DNA of 64,000 bases from Lyophyllum atratum (taxonomy: Eukaryota > Basidiomycota > Agaricomycetes > Agaricales > Lyophyllaceae): assembly GCA_014905825.1 (NCBI GenBank), contig JACGCN010000037.1, positions 434,001 to 498,000 on the forward strand, read 5' to 3'. Both the position numbers and the translations under genes were made by a program. Positions 57,626-64,000 of the stretch are shown piece after piece. The notes beneath the pieces are model-generated. The model had not been told where the DNA came from and did no database searches. It saw only the letters and a program-made list of their open reading frames with translations. Every line of letters starts with the position of its first letter. Position 1 is the stretch's first letter.

Positions 57626-58882
57626 ATGATAACCGCATCCGACCTCCAAACTTTGGAGGATTCCCTGCTCAATAAGTCTGGGAACATCCCTTTACATTCT
57701 CGATTTCGTGCCCTATTTACTCTAAAAGCTCTGAAAACCGATGATGCTGTCCGCATCATCTCTGAGGGTGTGTACTTTGATCTAATCTCCTTGTGATGTG
57801 CAAACTAATATCATATACAGGTTTCCAGGATTCTTCTGCTTTGTTAAAACATGAGCTAGCATATTGTCTTGGCCAAATGAAGCTCGATTCGGCGCTCCCA
57901 GCGCTTGAAAAGACGCTTCGAGACAAGTCCGAGGATCCTATGGTCCGCCACGAAGTGCGTCTAATTCGCCTTTAAATCAGTCGCAGAAATTATCGAACAG
58001 ACTCATGTCACGATAGGCGGCTGAAGCGATGGGAGCTATATCCACCTCATCTTCTGTCCCTGTTCTCAAAGAGTTTCTATCCGATTCCGAGCGCACCGTA
58101 AGGGAAACCTGCGAGATTGCCATTGCTAAAATTGAATGGGATAATTCTGAAGAGGGGAAAAACCATTGGAAAAGCTTAAAGGAAGATACTGTTCCGTAAG
58201 TGATATAAATCCGTGCGTAGATCTAATCCTGAGGGTTATCTAGACTTTATACCTCAATTGATCCTGCCCCAGCGACGTCTGGTCTTCTGTTAGGAACCCC
58301 TAAACCCGATGCCGTCTCATCAAGTAGTGTCGCAGATCTGCAATCAAAACTTCTCGATACGGGGCTCCCTCTCTTCGAGCGATACCGCGCGATGTTCGCG
58401 CTCCGAAATATTGGCACTCCAGCAGCTGTAGATGCTCTTGCCTCTGGATTTACGGACAGCAGTGCTTTGTTCAAGTAAGCACTGACACAGCATGACTCTC
58501 TCGTTAACCTGACAGCATATCCAGGCATGAGATTGCATTTATCTTCGGGCAGCTTCTTTCTCCGCACTCAATACCATCGCTGTTAGGAGTCTTACAAGAT
58601 GACAAGGAGTCCGAGATGGTGCGACATGAGGCAGCTGAGGCTTTAGGAGGCATAGCGACTCCAGAAGTACTTCCTCACTTGAGAGAATGGATGAACAAGG
58701 AAGACGCGCCCAGAGTCGTTCGCGAGAGTTGCCAGATTGCCATAGACATGTGGGAGGTGCGTTGAACAGTGCTACTCGCAAATGCATCCGATCTAACGCA
58801 CGGAAATTAGCACGAAAACTCAGACGAATTTCAATATGCAAATGGCCTTGGGATAACGACTCCAATTGCCGTCGTTGGCTAG
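57626..58882 (+). CDS. LIA1: Deoxyhypusine hydroxylase (eIF5A modification)
   Basis: HEAT-repeat di-iron enzyme that finishes hypusine on eIF5A. The first ATG in frame is 57626 ([20 protein letters not shown]). Exons give [100 protein letters not shown] and [20 protein letters not shown]. The four His-Glu pairs (KHE, RHE, KHE, RHE) that hold the two iron atoms are intact. It ends [17 protein letters not shown]. Five exons or so; the second RHE pair is formed at an intron join. Length about 335 residues, normal. Shares its promoter with MRT4. Confidence 0.95.
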
Positions 58883-59323
58883 CAATTTTTTGGTACTTGA
58901 GTACGGATGGGGTCCGGGCTTCTTTCTGTGTACGTTGAATGATTCTAAAACTGTCCAGGAAGTCAACCATAAGAGAGAAAATTAAAGTAAAGAACAGGTA
59001 CCCCAGACTCTTATACTGACGAGACAAATTTCGCAGTCTGCGAAGACAGTACAATAAGATTACATCTGGGCGAACGCGATTACGATTCATATCCTGCTGG
59101 CATAATGTACCTCGCGGTTACGATCAGATACTCAAATGTCCTTGCCGCCCTTTTCTGGGCGCTCCAACCTTCTCCAACCCCGTACAGGGTCCGTGGTGCC
59201 TCTTCAACCGCGTGTGTTCTGGCACCTCGAGAAGCTACAGCTGCTGATATTCCCGTATAATTGAACTACATTCGGACCGAGAATCTGCGCCACAAACATT
59301 CTGTCCAAATCACCATCGCCGGC
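58883..59323. other. Convergent intergenic
   Basis: 441 bp between deoxyhypusine hydroxylase and kinase stops. No gene or repeat recognised. Confidence 0.4.
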
Positions 59324-60700
59324 TTAGAACGGCAGTACAACGTCCTCGACTCTAACTCTGTCCTTCGGCTCGTACTTAAGCATTTTCTCAAACATGACTC
59401 TCAACGCATCGAGATCACCGCTGAGTTCTCTTTGCCCTTCTTTGTCAACTCGGCGTATGCTCGACAGCCGTTCCTTCAGATCTTCAGGCCTCGAGTCTGC
59501 AGCTGGTTTGAACGCGCCATTCTCTTCAAAGAATTTCGAGCGTTCGCTCCATTGGTTCCACCACCGTTCAGGAAGTTTTCCAAACGCGCTAACCATCTCG
59601 ATGAGGATCTCGTCACGCTCACTGAAGAAGGACTCCAAGAGCTCATGATCGCCGAGCACCTCGTAGATAGTGCATGCAAGCGACCATACATCGACGGGAG
59701 GCCCAGTGACGTCCCCGAAGATGATCTCGGGAGCGGCGAGTGAGATGGGGGTGCCCAGTGATGTTGGCTTCTCCCGGTCAGATATGTGGAATGATTCGCC
59801 GAAGTCAGTGATCTTGATATGACAGTTCTCGTTCAGGACGAGGTCGTCCAGCCGGCGTGAGTCTGGTGTAGTTACGAGATAATGGGGTGCGGCTGGTGTC
59901 AGGGCTTGGCCGTCGACCCTCTTGACCGGCTCTCGTTCAGGATGCCCGAAATGCCAGTAGACGTCCTCGATAGACCACGAATGAAAGCCTGGAATAGTGA
60001 AGAGGAGGTTGTTGTAGTGAAAGTCTAAATCGGGGAGTCAAATTACATTTGAGATTGATTGATAGCTGAAAGTAGACATACCTCCATGAACAACACCGCA
60101 AGAGTGAAGAAATGCAAGCCCTTGTACGCACTGCGATGCAACCTTTCGTGCAACTGGGACAGGTATTTTGTAGCTATTTCCGCGTTTAACCTGACCCATA
60201 CTAGGGCCGGCGACTTCCGTCACGAGGCAGCGATGGAGGCCGTTTGGTCCTCGAACTTCGAAGCTATCGAGCAACTTCGTAACGTATCGTCGTCCAGGGT
60301 GCGATGGATTCGATGTAGTGATGTGATGCAGAATCCTGGTCTCCCCGTTCTGCTCGGATGCATCGGCAATAATGAACTTCAGTGCAACGAATCTATTCGC
60401 CTGTAGGTCTCTTGCGAGCCACACAGTTGAATAGCCGCCGAACCCAAGCTTATGCACGATACAATATCTGCCTTGAAATTCATCGCCGAGATGGACTGGG
60501 TGATAGCCGCCAGGTTCATATTGCTCGAGATTCTCGGCCTTATCTATCCAAACATAGACGGGTTCGTAGTATTTTTTAGGACTTGGGGGACGAGACATGA
60601 ATGTCGAGCAACGGCAAATCGAATGGCGAGAACAAGCGGGGAATAGGAATGGTCTCAAACGCAAGCTGGGAAGGAAGCAACGGCGGACTCTGGATGCCAT
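59324..60700 (-). CDS. SRPK-like serine/threonine protein kinase
   Basis: Fungal SRPK-related kinase. Preferred conserved start is MSRPPSPKKYYEPVYVWIDK (ATG at 60598); an upstream in-frame ATG at 60700 adds a basic, Arg/Cys-rich leader (MASRVRRCFLPSLRLRPFLF) that resembles a mitochondrial presequence. Kinase motifs: YCIVHKLGFGGYSTVWLARD (glycine loop), FVALKFI (Lys), SCGVVHG spliced to DFHYNNLLF (catalytic loop with HGDFHYNN), ITDFGESF (DFG), SLAAPEIIFG (APE) and VDVWSLACTIYEVLGDHELL. A long insert between catalytic loop and DFG is typical of SRPK. The protein ends MLKYEPKDRVRVEDVVLPF at 59324. The family is expanded in Agaricomycetes; substrates are unknown. Confidence 0.85.
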
Positions 60701-61034
60701 GCACGATTAGAAGCGTGCCGGAGTTTCGACAAGCTTGCATGTGGTTTGTTCAAGGAGCCGCTATCCTTGGGAGCTTGTTGGGAAGCAGATCGCACAAGAG
60801 GTTTCAAGAGAATTAAACCACTATACAGGGATAAGTGCCACATAGTGTACCTTGGAATGATCATCTGGGAACGATGTAGGGTTGAACGATACACTGTTCC
60901 GAGAGAAAAGGGGTAACATCGGCATGTTTGCCGCTGAATGTGCGAGCATTGCGAAGTTTGACAGTGTTGTGTAAGGAACACCAGTCGAAGACTGCCACTT
61001 TTTTCTGTGTTCGGCGACGACCTCTGCGTGAACG
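60701..61034. promoter_or_regulatory. Divergent promoter, SRPK-like kinase / GPATCH4-like gene
   Basis: 334 bp between divergent starts. A minus-strand frame of about 110 codons overlaps the following gene antisense and is treated as a shadow. Confidence 0.45.
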
Positions 61035-62107
61035 ATGCCTTTGGATGGCCATTCATACCTGGTGTCCCAGGGCTGGACCGGAAAAGGGACGGGCCTTCGC
61101 CAGGGAGCCATCAGCCGCCCTCTTGCAATCCCACAAAAGAAGAACCTGGCTGGACTAGGCAAAGATCGCGATGAAGCTTTCCCATTCTGGGATCAGTGAG
61201 CCCCCTTCTTAGCTTGACGATGCTGCATACTTATTGTCCTAGTCTTTTCTCCGCAGCCGCGAAGTCCATTCAGCTCAAAGTCACGAGCAGCGATGATGAG
61301 GTATTGCTAGGTCTTCCGTCTATAAACCAACTAACTAACAGTCTGAAGTCTGACACAGAATCTTCCGCGCCGGTATTTAAACGCACAACCACTGGCATCT
61401 TGTCTAATCGACGCCCTGTAACGGGTGTTTCAGCCCACACTTCTGGTACGAGCACCCCCGATGTTAGGGACGACGCTCCCCGATCAAACCTGCTCTCTAT
61501 CGCAAAACGCGAGGCCGCGAAGAGCAATCTCTATGCCAGATTTTTCCGAGGTCCTGTTCTAGGTCCTGATGATGACCATCCACCTACTCAACCCAAGGCA
61601 TCTATCCTCGAAGTCGTCTCAGCGCAGACGATCGAGAAATCTTCGAGGAGGGACAAGAAAGGTAGGCATCAATCTGACGGAGGAGAGGGGACGTCAGATA
61701 AGAAGCGGAAGAGGGACACTGAGAGTGGCGTCGAGAGGCGACAGCGAAAGAAAGAGAGGAAGGAGAAGAAAGAGCAGAAGGCGGAGGCAAAGGAGGAAAG
61801 GAAAGTTCGGCGGAAACTCGCCGAGGAGGCCAGAAAAATGTCGAGCACGGAGGAATTGCAAAGACAGGAGAGGAAGAAACAGAAACGAGCATCAAAAGAG
61901 AAGGGGAAAGAGGTGTCTACTGGGGATGACGATTCGACGTCGAAGAGAAGAAAGAAAGAGAAGAAAGATGCAGTATCGCAGTCGGACGAGGACCACTCTG
62001 TCACAACTATGGGTGATGCTGACACTAAAGAGCGAGAACGCCAGGAGCTAGAGGGCGATCCCCAAGAGGGGAGCAAAAAGAGGAAACGGAAGCGGAAAGA
62101 GGACTGA
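61035..62107 (+). CDS. G-patch protein, GPATCH4-like, Lys/Glu-rich tail
   Basis: Probable nucleolar ribosome-biogenesis factor. The G-patch is at the very N-terminus: MPLDGHSYLVSQGWTGKGTG, then LRQGAISRPLAIPQKKNLAG and GLGKDRDEAFPFWDH. The intron 61196-61242 splices in phase to LFSAAAKSIQLKV. GPATCH4 and PinX1 both have this order; the FPFWDHLFSAAAKSIQL end is closest to GPATCH4. About residues 60-170 are variable. The tail (about 170 residues) is a charged Lys/Arg/Glu/Ser block (e.g. RRQRKKERKEKKEQKAEAKE), probably helical or disordered and with nuclear/nucleolar localisation signals. Total about 341 residues, ending KKRKRKRKED. The other G-patch gene in the window (30303-31460) is unrelated in layout. 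Confidence 0.82.
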
Positions 62108-62310
62108 CCTTACCTTAATGAAAGCCTTTATTGTTATTTTATACCCTCATAATTCATTCGTTGGTAGAGATACATGCATGATACAATTCTGTTCGCTCCA
62201 AATGTATTATTTTACAAAATCGATGTCTACTTCAAAGAAAAGTGCCGGATATGGACTGGAATGCAAGACGGCTCGATAGATGCATGAGAAGTGTTGAATG
62301 AGGGAATATA

Positions 62311-64000
62311 TCAAGCATGTGCACTCCTCCACGCACTCTGCATGGCGATTCGCCGAGCCTAGCGGGAAAGGTATCGTCAGTTGTTACCAGGGGTGACGCA
62401 AGAAAACGTACTTGGTCAAGGGAGATCGAGCCTTCTCTGACCTCTACACGCTGCCTCCCATCGTCATCTTCCTCGGCCTCATCATCGAAGGATGCTCGAG
62501 GTGCGCCACCGCGCATACCACCGAAAGCAGCCTTGCTGCCCGCCAAAGAGAACGGCGTCGAAGCAACAGCTGTGCCAAATACACTCGCCGTTTTCGGGGC
62601 ACCGAAGGCGGCAAAATCCGTCACCACCTTTCGCGGCGGAGAGCCGGGTACAGCAGGCCTAGTGGGCGATGACGGCGGTGACGAGACTTTTGGTACTGTT
62701 GCGCGTGAAGGTGAAATTCCGTATGTGGATCCATAGGAGCTCCGATTCAAAGCTTGGCGGGCCTGTAGGTATTTATCGGTGAAGCGGGTTCCATGTACCT
62801 GTGCAGAGTCGGCATGAGCTCCGAGCCTACGATACAGGCGGCGGTAGACTAACCCTCTTCAATAAGGGACGGGCTTCAGCCAAGGAGGGGGCTTGAGTGA
62901 AAACGGCAACATTATGCTTGGCCTCCTCTGATTCCTTGTAGATGCTTTCGATGACCACCTTCTTCGTGCTCTCGTTCCGCAAAAGCAGTTTCTCATGCAA
63001 TTCGCGTGCCACATCGTCCACGCTTTCGTTATTACCAAGTATCCTCGCCGCGACTGCGTGACCAACTTCACGGACAAGGCGTTCCATGTCAAGATTCTCG
63101 AGGACACTGCCCACGATCGCGTGTGCGAGAAGGTCTGCTGTTGTCAACGGTAGCATTAAGCCTGACGTTATATCTGTGATAGCTTGGTAGAAATCGGTTG
63201 CATACTGAATGGATCAGGTGTTAGGTGTACGGGAGAATCATATGAAACCACTCACTGAGTAGCCACTGAGAGCGGGCTCGCAAGCAACGAAAAACTACGG
63301 CATTGTCAGTAGGATTTATCAGATGCGAACAAGATAATGATAATACCAATGGTATGCCGCGGCTAGCCATTTGCCGTGCCAGTTGTAGGGGATCATATCC
63401 ATCGGGGGAACCATCGTCAAAACCTGTGGTTCGGATAAGAATAAGTCAAGAAATGCATCAAGAGGTTGGCCTACCATCCCCATATTCCCCAATTCCATGT
63501 GGTGGTGCATCAGCTATAAGCACAATCATCTTACTGGACTTCTCTCTCCACTCCATGCCCAGCGCCTCCGCCATCGCAGCAGTCACCGCCTCTGGTCCAT
63601 CTCCGCCGCCAGACGCATACAAACCAGATAAATGATTATGCACCTTGCTAATGTCGGATGAGAAGCCAAAGTTCTTGACAATGTAGGTATGGTCCTGCGG
63701 GGGGTGATCACGGAATGCGACTAATCCGACACGTAGATCTTCTGGACTTTGCAGCTTCCCGGACTCAAAAATGTGTGCACAAATCTGTTCGATGTTCTTG
63801 GTTGCAGAGGTGATATAGCTCCCCTGGCTCCCGGTACAGTCCTGAATGAAGACCAAGTCACTTTCGATGGTGAATGATCAGTATGACAGAGGATACTAAA
63901 GCGACGGAATGTGGCGCTCACAGCATCTTACGCCCTTCTTCCATGCCACTCGCCATCTGCGGTGGGTATTGCTGGCTATTCGCGGGCTCCTGGGGAACGG
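62311..64000 (-). CDS. von Willebrand factor A-domain protein, 5' end beyond the window
   Basis: Partial: it continues past the right edge upstream of PQMASGMEEGRKML. The vWA domain starts LVFIQDCTGSQGSYITSATK; DCTGS fits the MIDAS metal site pattern DxTxS. It continues LRVGLVAFRDHPPQDHTYIV, GDGPEAVTAAMAEALGMEWR, KMIVLIADAPPHGIGEYGDG and SPDGYDPLQLARQMASRGIP then LFFVACEPALSGY. A helical region follows (LLAHAIVGSVLENLDMERLV). The C-terminal half is Ser/Pro-rich (VSSPPSSPTRPAVPGSPPRK) and ends SISLDQ spliced to ARRIAMQSAWRSAHA, stop at 62311. The vWA resembles that of alpha-kinase vwkA-like proteins, but no kinase domain is seen in this part. Function unknown. Confidence 0.83.

Noticed and set aside
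58539..59090. Minus-strand frame of about 183 codons
   Set aside because: Antisense to the last exons of deoxyhypusine hydroxylase; no start context or domain.
60821..61162. Minus-strand frame of about 113 codons
   Set aside because: Overlaps the GPATCH4-like G-patch exon antisense, which has clear family motifs.

Overview
The window reads as nuclear DNA of a filamentous basidiomycete, most likely a wood- or litter-decaying Agaricomycete. Genes are dense and cut by many short GT-AG introns (about 50-60 nt, plus two GC-AG introns). The gene set includes a GH131 hydrolase with a fungal CBM1 cellulose-binding tail, a secreted GDSL esterase, a secreted dipeptidyl-peptidase V, F-box/LRR proteins of the Agaricomycete type and a NACHT NLR-like protein. 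I saw no rRNA, tRNA, CRISPR array or virus-like gene. Exon joins were worked out by hand from splice signals and reading frame, so internal splice sites are predictions.

Layout. 0-9.5 kb: an alpha/gamma-adaptin-binding p34-like gene (cut by the left edge), a small beta-rich unknown protein, Cdc37, a TPR + F-box/LRR protein, Dph4 and a Ctk2-type cyclin. 10-13.2 kb: a NACHT NTPase with a basidiomycete-type N-terminal segment. 13.5-18.1 kb: two paralogous two-fold alpha/beta-barrel genes, both on the minus strand, on either side of a region built of ~180-bp imperfect tandem repeats. 18.4-30 kb: mitochondrial phosphate carrier, the meiotic MutS protein MSH5, prohibitin-2, a PQ-loop transporter and a second F-box/LRR protein. 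30-42 kb: a G-patch protein with a SUMO-interaction-like motif, a TORC2-pathway AGC kinase (Ypk1/Gad8 type), a full-length ABCB transporter and a VAP/Scs2 ER protein. 42-46.5 kb: GDSL esterase, membrane-anchored Cu/Zn superoxide dismutase, GH131-CBM1. 46.8-57.5 kb: a CSC1/OSCA channel, a 595-bp hAT-like MITE with an 8-bp target duplication, dipeptidyl-peptidase V, Mrt4. 57.6-64 kb: deoxyhypusine hydroxylase, an SRPK-like kinase, a GPATCH4-like nucleolar protein and a vWA-domain protein cut by the right edge.

This is mostly housekeeping with no single pathway cluster. Themes that recur are chaperone and kinase signalling (Cdc37, Ypk1, Ctk2 cyclin), translation-factor modification and ribosome assembly (Dph4 for eEF2, deoxyhypusine hydroxylase for eIF5A, Mrt4 and a GPATCH4-like protein for ribosome biogenesis), mitochondrial membrane functions (phosphate carrier, prohibitin), and secreted or surface plant-biomass and stress enzymes. 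Several gene pairs share short divergent promoters (Mrt4/deoxyhypusine hydroxylase, prohibitin/PQ-loop transporter) or have nearly touching 3' ends (Dph4/cyclin). The least explained structures are the ~180-bp repeat region with its flanking paralog pair, and the hAT-like MITE.
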